The translations under genes were made by a program, and so were the position numbers. The notes under the pieces were generated by a model that saw only the letters and a program-made list of their open reading frames with translations, was not told the origin of the DNA and searched no databases. Of a stretch of 6,269 bases of DNA, positions 1 through 6,217 are shown piece by piece (position 1 is the first letter of the stretch; each line of letters begins with the position of its first letter). The stretch covers positions 1 to 6,269 of the forward strand of contig CANLED010000136.1 of NCBI GenBank assembly GCA_947489175.1, given 5' to 3'. This DNA comes from Chitinophagaceae bacterium. Its GTDB lineage: Bacteria; Bacteroidota; Bacteroidia; Chitinophagales; Chitinophagaceae.

Positions 1-969
1 AGACCATGTGAGCAAGCCCTTAAAGATGCAGGAATGAGCGTTTCTGAAATTGATGAAGTAATTCTTGTAGGTGGTTCAACCAGAATTCCTAAAGTTCAAG
101 AAATCGTAGAAAAATTCTTTGGTAAAAAACCAAACAAGAGCGTAAACCCAGATGAAGCTGTTGCAATCGGCGCAGGCGTTCAAGGTGCAGTTCTTACCGG
201 TGAAGTAAAAGATGTTTTGTTGTTAGATGTTACTCCGCTCGGATTGGGAATTGAAACATTAGGAGGTGTAATGACTGTTTTGATACCATCAAACACTACC
301 ATTCCTACTAAAAAATCTGAAACTTTCTCAACTGCAGCCGATAATCAACCAGGGGTTCAAATTCAAGTGTTGCAAGGTGAAAGGCCTATGGCAAATCAAA
401 ATAAAACACTTGGTATCTTCAATCTTGACAATATCCCACCTGCACCAAGAGGCACACCTCAAATTGAAGTTACATTCGATATTGATGCAAATGGTATGCT
501 AAACGTAAGTGCAAAAGATAAGGGCACTGGAAAAGAGCAAAAAATAAGAATCGAAGCTGGCAGTGGTTTGACCAAAGAAGAGATTGAAAAAATGAAAAAT
601 GATGCCAAAGCAAATGAAGCAACTGACAAAGAAGCGCGTGAAAAAATCGATAAATTGAATGCAGCTGACGGCTTGGTTTTCCAAACTGAAAAACAATTGA
701 AAGAGTTTGGCGAAAAAATCCCTGCTGAGAAGAAGTCTGTCATCGAAAATGCTTTGACAAAATTGAAAGATGCTCATAAGATGCAAGACCTAGACACAAT
801 CGAAGCAGCAACAAAAGAATTGAACGATGCTTGGATGGCGGCTAGTCAGGACATGTACAATGCAACCAATCCAGCTGAACAGCAGCAAGGAGAAGGTCAA
901 CCTTCAGCTGATGCAGGTAAAACGAACGCTGAAAATGTAACTGATGCTGAGTTTGAAGAGGTTAAGTAA
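1..969 (+). CDS. dnaK: Molecular chaperone DnaK (Hsp70), C-terminal part, 5' end outside window
   Basis: DnaK is the cytoplasmic ATP-dependent Hsp70 chaperone that binds exposed hydrophobic peptides and works with DnaJ and GrpE. The frame is open from base 1 (it begins R-P-C-E-Q-A-L), so the ATG at 34 is internal and the true start lies upstream. About 322 residues are visible, roughly the second half of a ~640-residue protein. In order they are: the end of the nucleotide-binding domain with the VGGSTRIP and NPDEAVAIGA motifs (about fragment residues 29-58), the interdomain linker VLLLDVTPL (72-80), the beta-sandwich substrate-binding domain with LQGER and the PQIEVTFDIDANG segment, the helical lid, and a Q/G/A-rich disordered tail ending in EEVK, the usual bacterial ending. 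The stop is TAA. No dnaJ or grpE follows; a hairpin terminator comes 15 bp later. The family assignment is essentially certain. Regulation cannot be seen because the promoter is outside the window. Confidence 0.98.
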   Translation, partial: RPCEQALKDAGMSVSEIDEVILVGGSTRIPKVQEIVEKFFGKKPNKSVNPDEAVAIGAGVQGAVLTGEVKDVLLLDVTPLGLGIETLGGVMTVLIPSNTTIPTKKSETFSTAADNQPGVQIQVLQGERPMANQNKTLGIFNLDNIPPAPRGTPQIEVTFDIDANGMLNVSAKDKGTGKEQKIRIEAGSGLTKEEIEKMKNDAKANEATDKEAREKIDKLNAADGLVFQTEKQLKEFGEKIPAEKKSVIENALTKLKDAHKMQDLDTIEAATKELNDAWMAASQDMYNATNPAEQQQGEGQPSADAGKTNAENVTDAEFEEVK

Positions 970-984
970 CACATTAAGATTAAT

Positions 985-1013
985 AAAAAAGGATCCAATT
1001 GGATCCTTTTTTT
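985..1013. terminator. Bidirectional intrinsic terminator between convergent genes
   Basis: A perfect inverted repeat is visible: six A, then GGATCC, the four-base loop AATT, GGATCC, then seven T. In RNA from either strand this folds into a hairpin followed by a U run. It begins 15 bp after the dnaK stop and ends 10 bp beyond the stop of the minus-strand gene, exactly where a shared terminator is expected. The core stem is only six pairs, extended by A-U pairs. The function is inferred from structure and position. Confidence 0.88.
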
Positions 1014-1023
1014 ATGCTCTTTT

Positions 1024-1815
1024 TTAAATTATTTCCATCCAGGTATGGTCTGCCAGCAGTTTTACCGATGCAACACATTTTTTAAATGGCCCTGAGCCGC
1101 CCCATTCCTTTGGACTAACAAGAGAAAGAAAATGGCTATCATCTTTCTTTTCGTATAAATAATATGTTTGTCCAATAACAGGTGTAAAACTCAATTTTGC
1201 TGAATAAATCAGCATAGAAAGTTCCTTTCTTTTTTGAATTTCTTGAGCTTGCAATGCCAATAATTCAATCTGCTGACGAATCTGAGTAAGCTGCATGTTC
1301 GTTTGTTCTTCCATTGCAGTTAAGGCTTTATGCCTTATCACGCCTTCTTGCGTTGGCCTAATAACAGCTCCTGAAACTGAAGTAGAATAAGGCAAAACAC
1401 TCATTTGCTTGTGGTAGTAAATAACATTTTTATATGCTGCTCCATCTGCATGGAAACCATCTTCAGTAATGCGCATATAACCATTGGGCATTATTTCATG
1501 GTAAAGCTTCAATGTTTGAAATCCTTCCTTCAAAAAAATAATTTCGAAGCTGATGCTGTTTATAAAACGAATACTTGCCTTTTCTGCAATTAAATCGTTG
1601 TCAAACAAGTGAAAGTCGCCATCAGCCAATATCTTGTAAGTAGATGAATATGCATTGTTTTCAAGCGTCACCCAATTCATATCAACAGATATAATTGGAT
1701 TTTCACTTTCTGATGTAATCTTATAAGTACCTGATTTAGGTCTCTCCCCATATTCATAAGAACCCTTTTCAGGAAACAGTTGCCAAGAGAATAGAAAATT
1801 ATATGCTTGAATCAT
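1024..1815 (-). CDS. DUF2452 domain protein with an uncharacterised beta-rich N-terminal half
   Basis: The protein has 263 residues. The C-terminal part (about 140-263) matches what I know of DUF2452 (Pfam PF10504), a family of unknown function found in Bacteroidota and in eukaryotes (human C1orf50 group). Recognisable pieces are LPYSTSVSGAVIRPTQEG, a helix rich in Q, E and L at about 162-203 (probably coiled coil), IGQTYYLYEKKD and the ending SPKEWGGSGPF...LLADHTWMEI. Residues 1-135 are predominantly beta-like by eye, with alternating polar and hydrophobic residues, GTYKI, SVDMNW and GYMRITEDG. This could be a lipocalin/FABP-like barrel, but that is a guess. There is no signal peptide or membrane segment, so a cytoplasmic location is likely. 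The ATG at 1813-1815 starts an open frame with no clear Shine-Dalgarno sequence. The gene is divergent from prfB and convergent with dnaK, so it is probably a single-gene unit. No biochemical role can be assigned. Confidence 0.85.
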   Translation of the reverse strand: MIQAYNFLFSWQLFPEKGSYEYGERPKSGTYKITSESENPIISVDMNWVTLENNAYSSTYKILADGDFHLFDNDLIAEKASIRFINSISFEIIFLKEGFQTLKLYHEIMPNGYMRITEDGFHADGAAYKNVIYYHKQMSVLPYSTSVSGAVIRPTQEGVIRHKALTAMEEQTNMQLTQIRQQIELLALQAQEIQKRKELSMLIYSAKLSFTPVIGQTYYLYEKKDDSHFLSLVSPKEWGGSGPFKKCVASVKLLADHTWMEII

Positions 1816-1901
1816 GGTTATGAAACAAATTATTTTAACAAAGGTTCTAAGATGATGATTTTTTTAGAGCGGATTGATGCATTTTATTTATTTTTGTAGC
1901 T
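1816..1901. promoter_or_regulatory. Divergent intergenic region between the DUF2452 gene and prfB
   Basis: These 86 bp separate two genes transcribed away from each other, so promoters for both should lie here or overlap the gene starts. The region is AT-rich. On the plus strand it has a TAnnTTTG match just before prfB (listed separately). On the minus strand it has TAATTTG about ten bases before the start of the DUF2452 gene, which is an imperfect match. I see no clear -33 TTTG element at the usual 19-21 bp spacing for either. No hairpin or known operator is visible. Confidence 0.5.
1889..1896 (+). promoter_or_regulatory. Candidate Bacteroidota -7 promoter element (TATTTTTG) for prfB
   Basis: TATTTTTG matches the Bacteroidota sigma-A -7 consensus TAnnTTTG at every fixed position. 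It ends five bases before the prfB ATG, so transcription would start at or very near the start codon and the mRNA would be leaderless or nearly so. No TTTG is seen at the expected -33 spacing, and such a motif is not rare in AT-rich DNA, so this is a tentative call. Confidence 0.35.
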
Positions 1902-2994
1902 ATGACAATAGAACAAATCAAAGTTATGAGAGACCGTCTGTCCGTCTTGAGGAGGTTTCTTTGACGTCGCTAACAGAGAACATAAAATAACAGAGGACAA
2001 ACAAAAGTCGCTTTCACCTGGTTTTTGGGATGATAATAAGCGTGCAACTGAGATTCTAAAAACAATCAAGTTAAATGAATACTGGCTAAATCTTTATTTA
2101 ACAACAGCTTCAGCTGTTGAGGATTTTGCTGTTTTATTTGAATTCTGGAAAGATGGAGATTGTACTGAAGAGGAAGTGAAACTTTCGCACGAAAAAGCTT
2201 TGCATTTTTTGGACGAAACTGAATTTAAAAGTACACTCAATCAACCAGAAGATGAACTGCCTGCAGTATTGCAAGTAAATAGTGGTGCTGGTGGAACAGA
2301 GAGTCAAGATTGGGCAGAAATGCTTATTAGGATGTATAGAATGTATGGTGAAAAGCAAGGGTGGACTGTATCTGAATTAGATTGGCAATCTGGAGATGGT
2401 GCTGGTATCAAAAGTGCTGTTCTTCAATTTGAAGGGCCTTTTGCATATGGTTTCCTGAAAGCTGAAAATGGGGTTCATCGTTTGGTGAGGATTTCTCCTT
2501 TTGACAGCAATGCAAGAAGGCATACCTCTTTTGCCTCCGTATACGTTTATCCACTTGTAGATGATTCCATCGAAATAGAGGTTAACCTGGCCGATGTTGA
2601 GTGGGAATTTTATCGATCTGGAGGTAAGGGTGGTCAGAATGTAAATAAGGTAGAAACAGCTGTTCGTATTAAGCACATTCCAAGTGGTATCATTGTTGAA
2701 TGTCAACAAGCCCGTACCCAAGGGGAGAACCGAGATAAAGCTTTAAAGATGTTGAAAAGTAAGCTTTACGAAGAGGAAATGCGGAGGCGTGAAGAACAGA
2801 AAAATGCAAATAATGCTTCAAAGAAAAAAATAGAGTGGGGTAGTCAAATTCGAAGCTATGTTTTTCACCCATATAAAATGATTAAAGATCACAGGACAGA
2901 TTTCGAGGTTGGGAACATTCAACCCGTAATGGATGGAGAATTAGATGGTTTTATAAAAGCCTACCTGATGAATGAAAAAGATATTATTTCATAA
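1902..2994 (+). CDS. prfB: Peptide chain release factor 2, expressed by programmed +1 frameshift
   Basis: RF2 recognises UGA and UAA stop codons and triggers peptide release on the ribosome. Translation from the ATG at 1902 gives 20 codons (MTIEQIKVMRDRL...RRFL) and then an in-frame TGA at 1962-1964. After CTT (1959-1961) the frame moves +1, reads GAC from 1963, and stays open to TAA at 2992-2994. The product is 363 residues, against 365 in E. coli. Visible family marks are the N-terminal SPGFWDD segment, the stop-codon-reading tripeptide SPF (residues 198-200) and the catalytic GGQ (243-245) within SGGKGGQNVNKVETAVR. The SPF tripeptide distinguishes RF2 from RF1, which has P-x-T. The gene is autoregulated: low RF2 favours shifting over termination at UGA. 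The start lacks a Shine-Dalgarno sequence. The gene is followed 15 bp later by the P5C dehydrogenase. This is neither a pseudogene nor a sequencing error, because the shift signal is the classic one. Confidence 0.97.
1950..1965 (+). other. prfB programmed +1 ribosomal frameshift site
   Basis: The site reads AGGAGG, TTT, CTT, TGA, C. It has all elements of the known prfB recoding signal: an internal Shine-Dalgarno-like stimulator (1950-1955) three bases upstream of the slippery CTT codon (1959-1961), a UGA in the A site (1962-1964), and C as the following base, which weakens termination. E. coli has AGGGGG-TAT-CTT-TGA-C at the same spacing. The shift takes the ribosome from CUU to UUU and then reads GAC as Asp. 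Here the UGA is codon 21. Confidence 0.97.
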
Positions 2995-3009
2995 GAAAAA
3001 ACCATAGAA

Positions 3010-4641
3010 ATGAACAGTGGAACTTACAGTTTACCAATTCCAATTAATGAAGCAATACTTTCTTACACGGCAAATTCTCCTGAAAGGAATAGGCTTAAAG
3101 AAGTAATTGCAGAATTGAAGTCAACTGCAATCGATGTACCAATGTATATTGGATCAGCAGAAATCAAAACTGACAAAAAAATTGCTATATGTCCCCCTCA
3201 TGAAAAAAAACATATCTTGGGTTATTTCAATGCTGGAGATGAGACCCATGTGAAAATGGCTATAGATGCAGCTCTGAAGGCAAAAGAAAATTGGGAATCA
3301 ATGCCTTGGGAAAGTCGAGCTGCTATTTTCTTAAAAGCGGCGGACCTAATTGCAACCAAATACCGTCCTTATTTGAATGGAACAACAATGCTTGCTCAAA
3401 GCAAGACTGTTTATCAAGCAGAAATTGACAGTGCTTGTGAGTTGATTGATTTCTTGCGTTTCAATGTTCACTTCCTTTCTGAAATTTATGCACAACAACC
3501 TATAAGTAGTCCAGGAATGCACAATAGACTGGAATACAGGCCACTAGAAGGGTTTATCTTAGCGGTTACTCCATTTAATTTTACAGCAATAGGTGGCAAT
3601 TTACCAGCATCGGCTGCCCTTTGTGGCAACACAGTTGTTTGGAAGCCTGCCAATACCCAAGTCTATTCTGCACAAATGTTTATGCGTGTGATGAAAGAAG
3701 CAGGATTGCCTGATGGGGTTATCAATTTGATTTATGTAGATGGACCAACAATTGGTAGGATATGTTTCTCTCACAAAGATTTTGGAGGTGTGCACTTTAC
3801 AGGTTCAACAGGTGTATTCAACAGCATGTGGAAGACCATTGGAGAAAACATAGGAAATTATAAATCATATCCACGCATTGTTGGCGAAACGGGTGGTAAA
3901 GACTTTGTTATGGTTCATGCTTCTGCTGATCCTGAGGTAGTGGCTACCGCTTTGTTGAGAGGCGCTTTTGAATTTCAAGGGCAGAAATGTTCGGCCGCAT
4001 CAAGGGCTTATCTTCCTTCTAATATTTCAGCACAAATTAAGGACAAACTGATTGCAGGTGTGAATAGTTTTAAGATGGGTTCTGTAGAAGACTTTAGCAA
4101 TTTCATCACTGCTGTTATTGACCAGAAATCATTTGATAACATAAAATCTTACATAAATAAAGCTAGCTCATCTAACGATGCAAGTATTTTGGTGGGAGGA
4201 AATTGCAATGATAGCGATGGTTATTTTGTGACACCTACAGTGATTGAAACGACTGATCCAAAATTCGTGACAATGTGTGAAGAAATATTTGGACCAGTTC
4301 TTACCATTTATGTGTATCCTGAAGATAAGTTTGAAGAAACCATGGAGTTGTTAGACAAAACATCACCTTATGCACTAACAGGGTCTATTATTTCCAATGA
4401 CAGGGCATCAATCGATTTGGCAACAAAGGTTTTAAGGAATGCCGCTGGAAATTTTTATATCAATGATAAACCAACTGGAGCGGTGGTTGGACAACAACCA
4501 TTTGGAGGAGCAAGATCGTCTGGAACAAACGATAAAGCTGGATCAATCATTAACCTTTATCGTTGGTTGAGTGCAAGAACAATCAAAGAAACTTTCAATC
4601 CACCTACAGATTATAGGTATCCATTTATGCAACCTGAATAG
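3010..4641 (+). CDS. L-glutamate gamma-semialdehyde (delta-1-pyrroline-5-carboxylate) dehydrogenase, ALDH4 type
   Basis: This 543-residue aldehyde dehydrogenase probably oxidises glutamate semialdehyde to glutamate with NAD+, the second step of proline catabolism. The oxyanion/substrate motif is TPFNF, with Asn190. The nucleotide-binding glycine motif is FTGSTG (about 263-268). The general-base Glu is Glu293 in VGETGGKDF, and the nucleophile is Cys327 in GQKCSAASR. EEIFGPVL and a C-terminal GQQPFGGARSSGTNDKAG segment follow. The overall wording, including QQPIS, FNFTAIGGNLPASAAL and the ending, closely resembles mitochondrial ALDH4A1 (about 563 residues) rather than the bacterial PutA fusion. 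The N-terminus lacks a targeting sequence, and no proline dehydrogenase is adjacent in the window. The ATG is 15 bp after prfB, with an A-rich leader and no Shine-Dalgarno sequence. The stop is TAG. The gene may be called pruA or rocA in databases. Substrate specificity is inferred from family resemblance. Confidence 0.93.
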   Translation: MNSGTYSLPIPINEAILSYTANSPERNRLKEVIAELKSTAIDVPMYIGSAEIKTDKKIAICPPHEKKHILGYFNAGDETHVKMAIDAALKAKENWESMPWESRAAIFLKAADLIATKYRPYLNGTTMLAQSKTVYQAEIDSACELIDFLRFNVHFLSEIYAQQPISSPGMHNRLEYRPLEGFILAVTPFNFTAIGGNLPASAALCGNTVVWKPANTQVYSAQMFMRVMKEAGLPDGVINLIYVDGPTIGRICFSHKDFGGVHFTGSTGVFNSMWKTIGENIGNYKSYPRIVGETGGKDFVMVHASADPEVVATALLRGAFEFQGQKCSAASRAYLPSNISAQIKDKLIAGVNSFKMGSVEDFSNFITAVIDQKSFDNIKSYINKASSSNDASILVGGNCNDSDGYFVTPTVIETTDPKFVTMCEEIFGPVLTIYVYPEDKFEETMELLDKTSPYALTGSIISNDRASIDLATKVLRNAAGNFYINDKPTGAVVGQQPFGGARSSGTNDKAGSIINLYRWLSARTIKETFNPPTDYRYPFMQPE

Positions 4642-4682
4642 TAATCTAATTTTACCAACGATACAAATAGAACTAAAAATTT

Positions 4683-5213
4683 ATGAACGGAGTCAATACC
4701 ATCATGGAAGAAGATCAGCTGAAGCTAACGCTAAAGCGGCTTTCGCATGAACTTATTGAAAACCATTATCCATTCGCTGAAACTTGTATCATTGGAATTC
4801 AGCCTCGTGGAATAGCCATCAGTGATTATATCACACACTACATACAAGAGCTTCATCCTGAGGTAAAGCTTCAATATGGAAAATTAGATATTACTTTTTA
4901 TAGGGATGATTTTCGTACCCAGATACATGTCCCAAGCATTACTGAGCTGCCATTCTCAATTGAAAATAAAAAAGTCATTTTGATTGATGATGTCTTGTAT
5001 ACCGGCAGAACAATCAGAGCAGCTATGGATGCCTTGTTAGATCATGGAAGGGCTAAAAAGGTTGAACTATGTATATTGGTAGACAGGAAATTCAGCCGAG
5101 AATTGCCTATTGAGCCAAACTTTGTAGGTAAATCAATTGATTCAATCATCACACAAAAAGTAAAGGTAATGTGGGGAGTAGAAAAAAAGGTAGTTCTTTA
5201 CGACAGCATATAG
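4683..5213 (+). CDS. pyrR: PyrR: uracil phosphoribosyltransferase / pyrimidine regulator homologue
   Basis: PyrR proteins are type I phosphoribosyltransferases. In Gram-positive bacteria they bind pyr mRNA in response to UMP/UTP, and many also convert uracil plus PRPP to UMP. This 176-residue protein is of normal length (about 180). It shows GIQPRGIAIS (38-47), LDITFYRDDF (68-77), the PRPP-binding stretch ending IDDVLYTGRT (101-110) and the PyrR-typical VDRKFSRELPIEPNFVGK (133-150). These features favour PyrR over plain Upp, Hpt or Apt. The ATG at 4683 is chosen because it gives the expected N-terminal length before the LSHELIENH segment; an in-frame ATG at 4704 (MEEDQLKL) is a possible alternative. 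Neither has a clear Shine-Dalgarno sequence. pyrB follows after 59 bp, as in several other phyla. No PyrR-binding loop or attenuator is seen on either side, so an RNA-regulatory role here is unproven. Confidence 0.93.
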   Translation: MNGVNTIMEEDQLKLTLKRLSHELIENHYPFAETCIIGIQPRGIAISDYITHYIQELHPEVKLQYGKLDITFYRDDFRTQIHVPSITELPFSIENKKVILIDDVLYTGRTIRAAMDALLDHGRAKKVELCILVDRKFSRELPIEPNFVGKSIDSIITQKVKVMWGVEKKVVLYDSI

Positions 5214-5257
5214 TGGTACTTATAAAAAAAATATCTTCTTATTTTGAATCATTCATC

Positions 5258-5265
5258 TAAATTTG
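5258..5265 (+). promoter_or_regulatory. Candidate Bacteroidota -7 promoter element (TAAATTTG) for pyrB
   Basis: TAAATTTG fits the TAnnTTTG consensus fully and ends seven bases before the pyrB ATG, so any transcript from it would have almost no leader. A TTTTG lies at 5242-5246, but the gap of 11 bp is too short for a canonical -33/-7 pair. The element suggests that pyrB-coaD may have its own promoter in addition to read-through from pyrR. The call is tentative. Confidence 0.33.
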
Positions 5266-5272
5266 TTTCTTA

Positions 5273-6208
5273 ATGCACCTTAGTTCAAAACATCTGCTAG
5301 GCATTAGAGAGCTCTCTTCTGGAGATATCCAACTTATTTTAGATACTGCCAAACAATTTAAAGACGTTCTTCAGCGACCCATTAAAAAGGTTCCTTCTTT
5401 GCGTGATATAACCATTGTGAATCTTTTTTATGAGAATTCAACCCGTACCAGAATCTCATTTGAATTGGCAGAAAAAAGATTGAGTGCAGATACTGTGAAT
5501 TTTTCAGCAAGTGGATCATCAGTTTCGAAAGGAGAAACTTTACTCGATACCGTTAATAATATTTTGTCAATGAAAGTTGACATGGTTGTAATGAGACATA
5601 GTGCAACAGGTGCGCCTCACTTTCTTGCGAAACACATTCCCGCTGCAATTATAAATGCAGGTGATGGCATCAATGAACACCCAACACAAGCGCTGTTAGA
5701 TGCATTGTCTATCACAGAAAAATTGGGCTCTTTAAAAGGTAAAAAAGTGGCCATTATTGGAGATATTATGCATTCCCGTGTTGCTATGAGCAATATGTAT
5801 TTACTCAATAAAATGGGTGCTGAAATTACCATTGCTGGTCCACCTACCTTAATACCCAAATACCTTAAAGAATCATTTGGTGTAAATGTAACTTACAATG
5901 TACAAGAAGCGCTTGAATGGTGTGATGTTGCTAATGTGTTGCGTATTCAATTAGAGAGACAAAACCAGGTTTTATTTTCTTCACTGAGGGAATACAATCA
6001 GTCTTATGGTATTAGTAGAAAGCTTTTAGAAAAGATTCAGAAAAATATATTGATTATGCATCCTGGTCCCATAAATAGAGGTGTGGAATTGGATAGCGAT
6101 GTAGCAGATAGTGGACAATCACTTATATTAGATCAGGTAGAAAATGGTGTAGCAGTGAGAATGGCTGTTTTATATTTACTGTCAGGTAGAAAAGAAGCAA
6201 CTGCATAA
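5273..6208 (+). CDS. pyrB: Aspartate carbamoyltransferase, catalytic subunit
   Basis: ATCase condenses carbamoyl phosphate with aspartate to give N-carbamoyl-aspartate, the committed step of de novo UMP synthesis, in the cytoplasm. The protein has 311 residues, the same length as E. coli PyrB. The carbamoyl-phosphate domain contains STRTR (56-60), the loop SVSKGET with active-site Lys86, and HPTQ (136-139). The aspartate domain contains GDIMHSRVAMSN and HPGPINRGVE starting at His263, and the C-terminal helix ends VAVRMAVLYLLSG. The STRTR, SxxKGE and HPTQ set with the GPINRGVE ending separates it from ornithine carbamoyltransferase. The ATG at 5273 gives the normal Bacteroidota N-terminus (HLSSKHLLGI); there is no Shine-Dalgarno sequence. 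No pyrI regulatory-subunit gene follows. coaD starts only 9 bp after the TAA stop. Confidence 0.97.
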   Translation: MHLSSKHLLGIRELSSGDIQLILDTAKQFKDVLQRPIKKVPSLRDITIVNLFYENSTRTRISFELAEKRLSADTVNFSASGSSVSKGETLLDTVNNILSMKVDMVVMRHSATGAPHFLAKHIPAAIINAGDGINEHPTQALLDALSITEKLGSLKGKKVAIIGDIMHSRVAMSNMYLLNKMGAEITIAGPPTLIPKYLKESFGVNVTYNVQEALEWCDVANVLRIQLERQNQVLFSSLREYNQSYGISRKLLEKIQKNILIMHPGPINRGVELDSDVADSGQSLILDQVENGVAVRMAVLYLLSGRKEATA

Positions 6209-6217
6209 AAATATTTC

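Noticed and set aside
459..786. Two overlapping minus-strand open frames opposite dnaK
   Set aside because: They are low-complexity F/S-rich translations antisense to the Lys/Glu-rich DnaK lid region and have no recognisable features.
34..969. The ATG at 34 as the start of a gene
   Set aside because: The frame is open to base 1 and the residues before it (E-Q-A-L-K-D-A-G) match DnaK, so it is an internal Met.
991..1006. The GGATCC repeats as a cloning scar or adaptor
   Set aside because: They sit in a natural A-run/T-run hairpin context at exactly the spot where a convergent terminator is expected, and the sequence on both sides continues as normal genes.
1405..1593. Plus-strand 62-codon open frame inside the DUF2452 gene
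   Set aside because: It is Cys/Phe/Ile-rich with no recognisable motif and is fully antisense to a convincing coding frame.
1962..1964. In-frame TGA in prfB as a sign of a pseudogene or sequencing error
   Set aside because: The surrounding AGGAGG-TTT-CTT-TGA-C is the known prfB recoding signal at exact spacing, and the +1 frame is intact to the end with SPF and GGQ motifs.
2134..2872. Minus-strand open frames opposite prfB
   Set aside because: They have no family resemblance, lie wholly antisense to a well-supported gene, and have no promoter or start context.
2176..2994. A shorter prfB starting at the GTG at 2176
   Set aside because: The same frame is open and RF2-like back to 1963, and joins the 20-codon leader through the frameshift; the GTG is an internal Val codon.
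5214..5272. A PyrR-responsive attenuator or riboswitch before pyrB
   Set aside because: The gap is AT-rich, with no stable stem, no GAGAGG-type loop and no terminator U tract after a stem.
5617..5859. Minus-strand 80-codon open frame opposite pyrB
   Set aside because: It is a shadow of the conserved ATCase coding sequence, with no independent support.
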